Shown piece by piece: positions 17,384 through 25,071 of a DNA stretch of 64,000 nucleotides. The notes below the pieces were generated by a model. It worked only from the letters and a program-made list of their open reading frames with translations. It did no database searches and was not told the origin of the DNA. The position numbers and the translations under genes were made by a program. This DNA comes from Oceanospirillaceae bacterium (GTDB lineage Bacteria; Pseudomonadota; Gammaproteobacteria; Pseudomonadales; Balneatricaceae): assembly GCA_013373085.1 (NCBI GenBank), contig JABXIM010000057.1, forward strand, positions 1 through 64,000, read 5' to 3'. Each line of letters begins with the position of its first letter. The stretch's first letter is position 1.

Positions 17384-17421
17384 AAACTTTATCGACTTAA
17401 ACATTTAAGTCAATAAAGTTT
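17384..17421. promoter_or_regulatory. Probable TetR operator, 17-bp inverted repeat
   Basis: Arms AAACTTTATCGACTTAA (17384-17400) and TTAAGTCAATAAAGTTT (17405-17421) match at 16 of 17 positions around ACAT. The site lies between the divergent amidohydrolase and tetR genes, where a dimeric TetR repressor would control both promoters. The structure is directly visible; the link to the neighbouring TetR is inferred. Confidence 0.8.
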
Positions 17422-17496
17422 TTCAGCGCAATGCTGGCTCTGCTATGCTCTGCGTCAGTTTTCAATGCCCGGGATGGCCGGGGAACAGAGGCAGTA

Positions 17497-18123
17497 GTGA
17501 GCGGATTACGAGAACAGCAAAAGGCCAGGCGGCGTCACGTCATCAGCGCGAGCGCGATTGCGCTTTTCGATTCGCAGGGGTACCAGGCAACGACCATGGA
17601 GCAAATTGCCCGTGCCGCGGGCGTGTCGGTACCCACGGTTTTCGCCTATTTCGGCAGCAAACAGGAGATCTTGCTGGAGATGCTGCGGGAGGCGGATCGG
17701 CAGGCGTTCAGCGATACGCGCCAGCTCATGGAGTGCAGCGGCGACCCAGTGGGGGTTCTGGTTTATCTGGAACGAAGGCTAATCGAGACTGCCTTCGAGT
17801 CGTTGTCGCCGGCGCTCTGGCTGGAGATCCTTCCGCTGCTGGTGCCTAGCCTGGGCGAGAACCGCTCCGGGCTGCCCGAGGCCTATCAGAACGTCAACGA
17901 AGTTCTGATTTTGGAACTGCGCCAGCTGCTGCGGGACATGCAGGCGTCTGGTAGCCTGAGGGCCGACCTGGATCTTGATTACGTGGCGCAGCTGGTGAAC
18001 GATTATTCGCACCTGCTGATGTGGCGTATGGTGCGCAGCGAGACGCTCGACATGGAGGCTCATCTCGAAGCGTCGCGTCGGTTTCTCACGTTGCTGTTCG
18101 AGGGGATGCGCGCCGTCGATTGA
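17497..18123 (+). CDS. TetR-family transcriptional regulator
   Basis: A 208-residue regulator from a GTG at 17497 preceded by GAGG. The N-terminal HTH is clear (ISASAIALFDSQGYQATTMEQIARAAGVSVPTVFAYFGSKQEIL). The C-terminal ligand domain is unassigned. An in-frame ATG at 17431 would add 22 residues but lacks a good ribosome binding site and lies next to the operator. It is divergent from the amidohydrolase/MFS genes and most likely represses them and itself through the palindrome at 17384-17421. Confidence 0.9.
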   Translation: MSGLREQQKARRRHVISASAIALFDSQGYQATTMEQIARAAGVSVPTVFAYFGSKQEILLEMLREADRQAFSDTRQLMECSGDPVGVLVYLERRLIETAFESLSPALWLEILPLLVPSLGENRSGLPEAYQNVNEVLILELRQLLRDMQASGSLRADLDLDYVAQLVNDYSHLLMWRMVRSETLDMEAHLEASRRFLTLLFEGMRAVD

Positions 18124-18154
18124 ACGGCGCTTTCCCTGAGGCGGGCTGTTACGG

Positions 18155-18871
18155 TCAGAGGCTTTTGGTGAAGCTCAGGATGACGGTGTCCTGGTTCGAG
18201 AGGAAGTCGTTGTCGATAGCGTACGGGCTGTCGATATTGGTGTCGATATAGGCCAGTGCAACGTCGATGCCTGCCACGTTGCGGGACAGTGACAGGCTGT
18301 AATCGGCGTATTCTTCGAGGAAAGAGATGGCCGGGTCGTCGAAGAAGCTTCCGTACGAGTAGCCGGCGTGCAGTTCGAGGTTGAATTTGGCCGGTAGCGC
18401 GAAGGTGTAGTTCGCCTCGAGGTACTGGTAGTCCTCGCCGATGTTGATGTAGTCGTGGGCGTAGCTGTATTCGACGCGCGCCGCGCCGAGGTTCGCACCA
18501 ATGGAGATTTCGCTGAAATCGACATCTACGATGGAGCCCGGGTAGAAGTAGTGGAACAGCGTGACGTCGTAGGTCAGACCGTCGTTTACGACGCCGTAAT
18601 AGCCGCCGTAGACGTCGATCTCAACGCTCTCGTCGTTGTCCCAAGGGTCGCCGGCTTCGAAGAAATCGACGTTGCTGCCCCAGACGCCGGAATAGAATCC
18701 GGACTCGTGGACATAATCGATGCCTCCTTGGAGCGCGGGATTTTCGCCGGTCTGACTGATGCCCTTGACGCGGTAGTCGCTCGTCAGCGAGACGTTGCCG
18801 GTGATTTCGGCCAGAGCAAGGGGCGCTGCGAGTGTTAGACCAATCAGAAGTGATGCTGAGTAGAGTTTCAT
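18155..18871 (-). CDS. TorF-family putative outer-membrane porin
   Basis: A 238-residue protein with a signal peptide (residues 1-21, cut after LALA) and alternating, aromatic-rich beta strands ending in VILSFTKSL, as expected for an outer-membrane barrel. The early segment ITGNVSLTSDYRVKGISQTGENPALQGGIDY is typical of the conserved family TIGR02001 (TorF), and GFYSGVWGSNVDFF fits too. It probably lets small solutes through the outer membrane. It converges on tetR, leaving 31 bp between the stops. An inverted repeat lies about 80-110 bp upstream of its start. Confidence 0.88.
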   Translation of the reverse strand: MKLYSASLLIGLTLAAPLALAEITGNVSLTSDYRVKGISQTGENPALQGGIDYVHESGFYSGVWGSNVDFFEAGDPWDNDESVEIDVYGGYYGVVNDGLTYDVTLFHYFYPGSIVDVDFSEISIGANLGAARVEYSYAHDYINIGEDYQYLEANYTFALPAKFNLELHAGYSYGSFFDDPAISFLEEYADYSLSLSRNVAGIDVALAYIDTNIDSPYAIDNDFLSNQDTVILSFTKSL

Positions 18872-19612
18872 TATTTTTTATTCCATTTTTTTTGTTTGTT
18901 TGAGTTGTTTAAGAGGCCTAGGTCTTATTATCTACATCGCTGCGGTTGTATATCAATATACTTGTAGTGGTATTGATATAATGGTTATTTTGGGGTAGGC
19001 AGAATGACGATCGATAAAGATATATTCGACAGATTCTGATGGTGGTCGTGAATTATTCCTTGGCGTGTTTTTAGTGGTCGGTTAGGGTGGGTTCGTCGGC
19101 AGTTAGGAAGCTTTATGCTAAATATGAATAGCGGTAACTCATACGCTTTTCATAAAGTTTGGGGTATTTTTTTATATAGATATTCGCCTTAATTTTTTTA
19201 TATAAATCGCGAAAATCAGCAATTTATATCGACCTTGAGCAATCCTGTAGCTTCATTTTTGATCACTTCCTTTATACCTTGTGGACGCAATATCCACCTA
19301 GCGGAAGTCAGGTGGGAAAGCGCCTCAAGCCCCTGCGAATCGTGCACTGCAGGGCATGAACGCCACCTACCTCTGTGGCGCAGCAAGTATAAATTTGTTC
19401 TGTAACATCTTTCCGGATGATCTGATGTTTTTATTTCGTACGGTTGGGGTATTGTTGCGAGATATAGCGATATTCCTGTTAAATATCAGCTAAGGCTCTT
19501 GAGGTGCGCAGGAATGCCTCCCCGGTGCGGATGTAGACATCGGGGTAGGCGTTATTCACTGCGTGGCGTAGCTTTCACTGATGGCGTTCTAGCACGAGTG
19601 GTAGAACGCGAA
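18872..19612. other. AT-rich non-coding interval
   Basis: About 740 bp without a credible gene. It contains the porin promoter region, with an inverted repeat at 18949-18980. The far part, near 19.26-19.5 kb, shows nothing I recognise; an open frame at 19499-19705 on the plus strand overlaps the tautomerase gene and is rejected. Confidence 0.55.
18949..18980. promoter_or_regulatory. Inverted repeat upstream of the porin gene
   Basis: Perfect 10-bp arms TATATCAATA (18949-18958) and TATTGATATA (18971-18980) separated by 12 bp. The spacing puts the arms about two helical turns apart, suiting a dimeric regulator. It lies about 80 bp upstream of the TorF-porin start on the other strand. Confidence 0.5.
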
Positions 19613-19801
19613 TTATTGCGCGCGATTTTTCGGTACGCCGGCAACAGAAAAGTGCGTAGTGGGGATATCGCGGATAATGCAGCGAACAGTGTTTTCCGGC
19701 ACTGAAAAGGTTTTGACGGCGAGTTCGGTAACCTCTTCCATGAATTTTTCTCGCTGTTGCTCGTCCGTTCCTCCGACGATGGTCACATCGATGATGGGCA
19801 T
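19613..19801 (-). CDS. 4-oxalocrotonate tautomerase-family protein
   Basis: A 62-residue protein beginning MPIIDVTIVGGTDEQQREKF. The start at 19801 is set by a GAGGAG ribosome binding site 8-9 nt upstream and by the need for Pro1; a longer in-frame start at 19861 would bury Pro1. Pro1, Arg39 and Phe50 of 4-OT are present, but the position aligned with catalytic Arg11 is Gly (GGT instead of GRT). It may therefore be a related tautomerase with a different substrate, not a true 4-oxalocrotonate tautomerase. It stands alone, unlike the copy at 393-584. Confidence 0.82.
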   Translation of the reverse strand: MPIIDVTIVGGTDEQQREKFMEEVTELAVKTFSVPENTVRCIIRDIPTTHFSVAGVPKNRAQ

Positions 19802-20264
19802 GCAGTGCATCTCCTCTGACTTTGGTTTTAAGGGTGGGCAGCGCGGTTTTCTGTTGATCACTGGGGGTTAAAGGATGAAAACAGTAAATCGATTCTACGA
19901 GAAAGGGCGTGGGGGCAGTAGGCGAGCCCGACACGCGGCAAGGGCGGCCCGAAGCTTCGGTCTGGCTGCACATGATTGGGGGCCAGTATTCTGTAACCAT
20001 AGTTTTGACCTGTGCCCATGGGTTCGGTAATTGATCATCGTGAAGGCTATTTAACATACCTATATATGATAGCTATATTAGCTCTAAATATGGAGGGCGG
20101 CTACAACAAGTTGTAGCTCAGTCGGACTTGCCCTGAATCGGAGGACGAAAGGAGCCTTTGCCGCATTTCCTTTTGGCTAGAGCTACTCCCACCGAAATAC
20201 AGTCGGCGCTCAGTGGCTTTGTGTAAGGAGTTTCAGCCGCGCACGCTCGCCAGAGAGCAATCCT
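19802..20264. other. Non-coding interval between tautomerase and CobW genes
   Basis: About 460 bp with no convincing gene. It contains the tautomerase leader and a 7-bp perfect hairpin (CTACAAC-AA-GTTGTAG, 20101-20116). A GTAGCTCAGTCGG string nearby resembles a tRNA D-arm, but the rest of a tRNA is absent. Confidence 0.5.
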
Positions 20265-21188
20265 TCAGTCCATGCTGCCCAGCGCCCGTAATCGACAGCA
20301 GAGGGCGTCGAACGCTTGACCGGAGATTCCGATTAATACCAATTGAGGTTTAGCCGGTGTATGCAGGCTCGACTGCCATTGCGGGTGACGTCCGCTGAAT
20401 TGCAGTAGTCGGGGCACGCTCCGGTCGTGGCAGGTGACGAAGCCCTTGGCGCGGACCAGGACGTCTGCATTTTCCTCGAGAAGTTGGTCGATAATCGCCG
20501 GGTCCACCGGCCGCACCATGTCGAGGGTGACGCTAGTCCACGGATGGCGGCCGCTGACCAGTGCGCGCGGCGTAGCAGCCACCGGTTTGGACGGGGCCGC
20601 GACTGGTACCGGCGCCCCCTCGGGCAGCGGCAGCTCGATGCGCTTGGCATCGGGGTTGAGTTCATCTAGCAGCACCGTGACACGGGCACGGTGAGTGTCA
20701 TCGTCCACCTGGCGGTTGATCAGCAGGCGGCTGGCGGCCCGCACTTGGTTACGCCAGGCTTCGCCGATCTGCGGATGCCGGGCATTGGCCAGCGCCTGGC
20801 TTGCGTCGATCAGGCACAGCACCTCGCCGGGCCTGAAGTTCGGCGAGACGCGGGCTACGTCGGCGATGCGCGCGGTGTCGGCGACGCCGCTGGCTTCAAT
20901 ATACACCGCCGTCGGACGAGGTGAGAAGCGCATCGCCTCGGCCAGCTGCTCGGCCAGGGTACCGCCGAGTGTGCAGCAGGCGCAGCCGTTGCTGAGGCTG
21001 ATCAGGCGGTCGTCCTGATACTCGATCAATTCGCTGTCGATGTTGATCGAACCGAAGTCGTTGACCAGGATTAGCGAGCCGGGCTCGAGGCCGTCGCGTA
21101 TCAGGCCGTTTAGGTAGCTGGTCTTGCCGGCCCCTAGGAAACCGCCGATGACCGTCAGCGGTATCGGATGGCAGCGCTCAGCACTCAT
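20265..21188 (-). CDS. CobW/CobP47K-family (G3E) GTP-binding metallochaperone
   Basis: A 307-residue G3E GTPase. Walker A is GGFLGAGKT (residues 15-23); the metal-binding CxCC motif is SNGCACCTLGG, following the ND-x-G switch segment; YIEASGVADTARI is the Walker-B-like region. The C-terminal domain has the CobW-C ending. These proteins insert or deliver metals, often zinc, to client enzymes. The start overlaps the end of the second amidohydrolase gene by 11 bp, so the two are translationally coupled, and the amidohydrolase is the obvious client candidate. Confidence 0.9.
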   Translation of the reverse strand: MSAERCHPIPLTVIGGFLGAGKTSYLNGLIRDGLEPGSLILVNDFGSINIDSELIEYQDDRLISLSNGCACCTLGGTLAEQLAEAMRFSPRPTAVYIEASGVADTARIADVARVSPNFRPGEVLCLIDASQALANARHPQIGEAWRNQVRAASRLLINRQVDDDTHRARVTVLLDELNPDAKRIELPLPEGAPVPVAAPSKPVAATPRALVSGRHPWTSVTLDMVRPVDPAIIDQLLEENADVLVRAKGFVTCHDRSVPRLLQFSGRHPQWQSSLHTPAKPQLVLIGISGQAFDALCCRLRALGSMD

Positions 21189-22803
21189 GGACCCGTCCTC
21201 CGACGACGGTCGCTTCGACGCGGATGTCGGCCAGGGCGTCCGGGCCGCAGACCAGCGGGTCCCGGTCTAGTACCGCGAAGTCCGCGAATTTTCCCATCTC
21301 GAGGCTTCCGATCAGGTGATCGAGCCGCAGGGTATAAGCGGCGCCCAGCGTGATCGCCTCCAGCGCCTGCGGCACGTTGAGCCGTTCGTGCTCGCCCAGC
21401 ACCTGTCCACCGGCGGTCTTTCGCACGCAGGCGACGTAGGCGGTGAACAGAGGCCCAAGCGGGGTCACCGGAGCGTCGCTGTGGATCGCCAACGGGATAC
21501 CGTGGCGGGCCACCGAGGCGGACGGATTCAGGCGCTGGCAGCGCTCGTAGCCGAGGATGTGCTCGAGGTGGATGTCTCCCCAGAAGTAGAGGTGGTTCAT
21601 CAGCAGGTTGAAGCAGACACCGAGGCTGGCGGCGCGGCGCATTTGCGCCTGGTTCGCAAGCTGGCAGTGTTGTAGGGTGATGCGGTGATCCGGACGCGGC
21701 CACATTTCCAGCGCTTCGTGCACTGCATCCAGCATGATGTCGAGCGCTTCGTCGCCGTTGGCGTGGATCTGCAGTTGGCAGCCTGCTTGGTGGTAGGCGT
21801 GGACGATACCCTTTAGTTCCTCGGGGGAGGCGTTCCAGGCGCCGTTGGGCTGGCCGTTGTGATAGTAGGGCCAGTTCAGACGCGCGGTGTAGGCGGTCAT
21901 GGCGCCGTCGGTCATCACCTTGGCGAGGCCAAAGTAGAGCTTGTCGTTGCCCTTGTTGCGACAGGCGCGCAGACGCTCGATGCCCTCGTCGACGGGGCGG
22001 CCCAGGGTGGTCATGGCCGGCACCAGGCGCAGCGGGAAGTCATCGGCGGCGGTGACCTCCTGCAAGGCGGCAATGCCCTCGTCAGTGAGGGGGTTGTACA
22101 GGTCGGTGGCGGTAGTGACGCCGACCCTGCGCGCCTTTTCGCCGAACAGGCGGAGTCCTTCCGGTTTGGATACGCTGTCGAAGAGGTTGATACCGAGCCC
22201 CTCGTGGATGGCGTGCATCGCCGCCATCTCCTTGATTGAGCCGTTGGGCCGACCTTCCGCATCCAGCATGATGCCCTCGACGCCGGCGTGACGGTCGAGG
22301 CCGGCCTGCTTCAACGCGGCGGTGTTTACGGTCATTGCGTGGCAAGAGGTGTGCAGGATGACCACCGGTCGGTCGGAAACTGCGGCGTCCAGGGCGTGGC
22401 GGTCCAGCTCGCGTTCGCGGAAGAAGATTGGGTCGAAGCCCCAGGCGATGATTGGCTCGCCGGCGGGCGCGCGCTCGGCGGCGTCTTGCAGACGTTGCTG
22501 CATTGCCTCGACGGTTTCGATGCCGTCCCAGGTCTTGCCATTTGGGTCCTGACGTGGATAGAAACCAAGGTACAGGAAGGCCCAGAGCGCCCCCTCGAGT
22601 GCATGGCTGTGGCCCTCGACGAGACCGGGCATCATTACCTTGTTACCGAAACGGTCGTCGAGCTGGTAGTCGCCCAGCGCCCTCATGCTTGCCTCGTCGC
22701 CGACGGCCAGAATACGACCGGCGCGGACGGCGATATGGGTTGCTTCAGGAAGCGATGGATTCATTGTAATTATTTTTTTTGCACGAAAAACCAGGGTGCT
22801 CAT
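21178..22803 (-). CDS. Amidohydrolase family 3 protein (YtcJ-like), second copy
   Basis: A 541-residue metal-dependent hydrolase. MSTLVFRAKKIITMNP starts the composite domain, the HxH metal motif is in MMPGLVEGHSHALEG, QIHANGDEALDIMLDAVHEAL and RITLQHCQL carry further His, IHSDAPVTPLGP holds the conserved Asp, and GSLEMGKFADFAVLDRDPL is the typical ending. I use ATG 22803, preceded by AAGGTGAG; an ATG at 22818 would add five residues. It is paralogous to the enzyme at 15604-17301 but clearly diverged. It is divergent from a LysR gene and coupled to cobW. Confidence 0.88.
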   Translation of the reverse strand: MSTLVFRAKKIITMNPSLPEATHIAVRAGRILAVGDEASMRALGDYQLDDRFGNKVMMPGLVEGHSHALEGALWAFLYLGFYPRQDPNGKTWDGIETVEAMQQRLQDAAERAPAGEPIIAWGFDPIFFRERELDRHALDAAVSDRPVVILHTSCHAMTVNTAALKQAGLDRHAGVEGIMLDAEGRPNGSIKEMAAMHAIHEGLGINLFDSVSKPEGLRLFGEKARRVGVTTATDLYNPLTDEGIAALQEVTAADDFPLRLVPAMTTLGRPVDEGIERLRACRNKGNDKLYFGLAKVMTDGAMTAYTARLNWPYYHNGQPNGAWNASPEELKGIVHAYHQAGCQLQIHANGDEALDIMLDAVHEALEMWPRPDHRITLQHCQLANQAQMRRAASLGVCFNLLMNHLYFWGDIHLEHILGYERCQRLNPSASVARHGIPLAIHSDAPVTPLGPLFTAYVACVRKTAGGQVLGEHERLNVPQALEAITLGAAYTLRLDHLIGSLEMGKFADFAVLDRDPLVCGPDALADIRVEATVVGGRVHEC

Positions 22804-23009
22804 GATCTCACCTTTCAAAGGCTTGGTATTATTGACGAACCGGAGCGCGAGAACTGATTAAATAAGCCAACGAATCAGGTCTGATGTAAAATATTATCGA
22901 GCAGCGGTCGCGAACTTTCTATGGACAGTACCTTGGTTACGATTATAGGAAGGTGGCTGCGGAAGTATAATGTTTATTATTTATCGCTTTATGCGCCAGG
23001 AGTATCAAA

Positions 23010-23900
23010 GTGCGGATTGAAAACCGGCAGTTGCGGGCCTTCGTCATGGTCGCCGACAAGCTGCATTTCGGGCAGGCTGCCGCCGCGCTGAGTCTTACCC
23101 AGCCGGCGCTTAGCCGGACCATCCAGCAACTCGAGGACGCGGTCGGGGTAGCATTGCTGATGCGCTCGAACCGCAATGTCGCGCTGACCGAGGCCGGGAG
23201 CGTTTTCCTGAAACGGGCGCGGCGGCTGCTGGAGGATCTCGACGACGCCGTGGACGAGGCGCGACGTGCCGGCAGCGGTGAGATTGGCCGGCTGCGCCTG
23301 GGCTATACCGACTTTGCGATCATGGGGCCGCTGCCCGAGATCATTGAGCGTTTCCGGCAGGGTTTTCCGGAGATCAACATCGAATTGTTCTATGGTCCAA
23401 GCCATGTCCAGATGCAGTCTCTGAACGACGACAAGCTGGATTTCGCTTTTCTTTCGGAAACGGGCGACGCGACAGATATCCAGTGTCTGGAGGTGCAGCA
23501 AGAGTCTTTCGTCGTCCTGCTCTACGAGGGGCATCCGCTGGCGAGTAAAGCCCGTCTGGGTGTCGAGGACCTTCAGGGAGAGCGCTTGGTGCTGGGCGCA
23601 GAGAAGAACTGGGGGCCCTTTCGTCGTGACCTGGATGCGATCTTCCAGGAGTGCGGCATGCGGCCGAATATCGTGCAGGAGGGCTTCAACAGCGAGTCGA
23701 TATTCGGTCTGGTGGCCTCGGGTACCGGGGTCAGCATTCACCTGGAATGTGCCGGGAATTACATGCGCAAGGGCGTGGTGATACGGCCACTCGCCAATGT
23801 CGATAGGCGTTACCTTCTGAAGGCTGTATGGCGCAACAGGCCCCTGACGCCGGCACAGCAGCGTTTCTACGATCACCTTCGAAAATGGGTGTCTTCGTAG
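23010..23900 (+). CDS. LysR-family transcriptional regulator
   Basis: A 296-residue LysR protein starting at a GTG with AGGAG upstream. The HTH reads LRAFVMVADKLHFGQAAAALSLTQPALSRTIQQLEDAVG, followed by LTEAGSVFLKRARRLL. The effector domain start (GEIGRLRLGYTDFAIMGPLPEII) resembles the BenM/CatM branch of aromatic-responsive LysR proteins. It is divergent from the amidohydrolase-cobW pair, which it most likely controls from the 206-bp intergenic region. Confidence 0.9.
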   Translation: MRIENRQLRAFVMVADKLHFGQAAAALSLTQPALSRTIQQLEDAVGVALLMRSNRNVALTEAGSVFLKRARRLLEDLDDAVDEARRAGSGEIGRLRLGYTDFAIMGPLPEIIERFRQGFPEINIELFYGPSHVQMQSLNDDKLDFAFLSETGDATDIQCLEVQQESFVVLLYEGHPLASKARLGVEDLQGERLVLGAEKNWGPFRRDLDAIFQECGMRPNIVQEGFNSESIFGLVASGTGVSIHLECAGNYMRKGVVIRPLANVDRRYLLKAVWRNRPLTPAQQRFYDHLRKWVSS

Positions 23901-23912
23901 GATGGGTGGAAC
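23897..23912. repeat. Single end of the GTAGGATGGGT repeat family
   Basis: GTAGGATGGGTGGAAC overlaps the stop codon of the LysR gene and matches the left end of the element at 156-338. No matching right end is seen before the LuxR gene, so this looks like a partial copy. Confidence 0.5.
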
Positions 23913-24008
23913 CGCGCATTACGAACAAAGCAGAGAGGTTTCCGCACGTTCGGGGCTCCACGGAACCAGTTATGGAAGAATGTGCGCCTAGGTCCCATTC
24001 CGTGTCGG

Positions 24009-24818
24009 CTATGGCTCCTCCAGTTTGCCAAGGTGGTCGAGAAAGATCGAGAACAGCTCTGACTGCGTCGATATGCTAAGTCGGGCATAGATGTTGCGGC
24101 GGTGGACCTTTACGGTGCCCGAGCTGATGTGGAGCTGCTCTGCGATGGACTTGGACGAATAGCCCTGCAGCACCAGGCCGGTGATTTCCTGTTCACGCCG
24201 GGTCAGCACGCCGCTGCCGAAGGAGGAAAGTGCACGCTCCAGTGTATTGCTTGTTCGCTCATCGTGAAGGAATGCACCGGACTGGGCGATCCAGAACTGC
24301 TGCACCAGGGCGCTGATCACCGGAAAAATGCTGTTCAGCACATGGCGCTCGGCACGGCTGATCGCTCCGAGACTGGAGTGGCGTCCAAGCGCAATGGTGA
24401 AGACGACTCCGTGCTCCAGCGGGATCACCAGAATGATCTCGTCGCCAGGGTCGAACTCCTGATAACACAGGCGGTAATAATCAGTGGTTACGATCGCGTC
24501 GGGCGTGATCTCCTGCAGACGGTAGACGCCGGCGGGCAGTCCTTTGCGGATCGAATTGAACACCGGGTCGAGCATGTAATACTCATTGAGATACTTCTCG
24601 AGAGGAGGCTTGAGGCACCCGCTGTGGGTGCTGAACACCTCGATCGGCTTGTAACTTCCCTTGTAGGTCGCGGTGAGATTGGCATCGAAGCGGACGAGAT
24701 GGCTAAGGCTCTCGTTCATAACCTCGGGGAAGTTCCGCGAGCGGTTATGGCCTATCAGTAGTGCGAGATCCCTGTGCCAGCTCTGGGACGGTGGAGTTTC
24801 GAGATCTATTTTTTTCAT
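24009..24818 (-). CDS. LuxR-family transcriptional regulator
   Basis: A 269-residue protein with a C-terminal LuxR/GerE HTH (LTRREQEITGLVLQGYSSKSIAEQLHISSGTVKVHRRNIYARL, about residues 205-250). The N-terminal 190 residues form an unassigned sensor-like domain; I do not see the usual acyl-homoserine-lactone binding pattern. It is divergent from the transaminase and antiporter genes across about 250 bp and probably activates them in response to an amine or amino acid. That role is inferred. Confidence 0.85.
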   Translation of the reverse strand: MKKIDLETPPSQSWHRDLALLIGHNRSRNFPEVMNESLSHLVRFDANLTATYKGSYKPIEVFSTHSGCLKPPLEKYLNEYYMLDPVFNSIRKGLPAGVYRLQEITPDAIVTTDYYRLCYQEFDPGDEIILVIPLEHGVVFTIALGRHSSLGAISRAERHVLNSIFPVISALVQQFWIAQSGAFLHDERTSNTLERALSSFGSGVLTRREQEITGLVLQGYSSKSIAEQLHISSGTVKVHRRNIYARLSISTQSELFSIFLDHLGKLEEP

Positions 24819-25071
24819 GCCTGGCTGCGCCTTGCTGAAATCTCTGTTTACTTTAACACAACAATGCCGTCTGCTGTCATGTCCCGTCTTCTGTAACTAT
24901 TTGTTCTGACAGTTTTTATTTGCGTTTTGATAGGTCGATTATTCAATTATGCCTGTAGTGGTATAGAAACCTTCGCATCGCAGGGAGTACGTTAGTGAAC
25001 ATGAGTCGGGCTTGATTTTCGAGTCTCGGCCGGAAATACGCAACTAATAACAGTATAAATAGGCGGTTTTT

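Noticed and set aside
20050-20090. An ATAGCTATATTAGCT string as a sixth MarR site
   Set aside because: The half-site words are present, but the spacing does not give the seven-base gap seen in the five accepted sites.
20101-20190. A tRNA-like string, GTAGCTCAGTCGG
   Set aside because: Only a D-arm-like piece is present; no anticodon stem, TTCGA arm or paired acceptor ends could be found around it.
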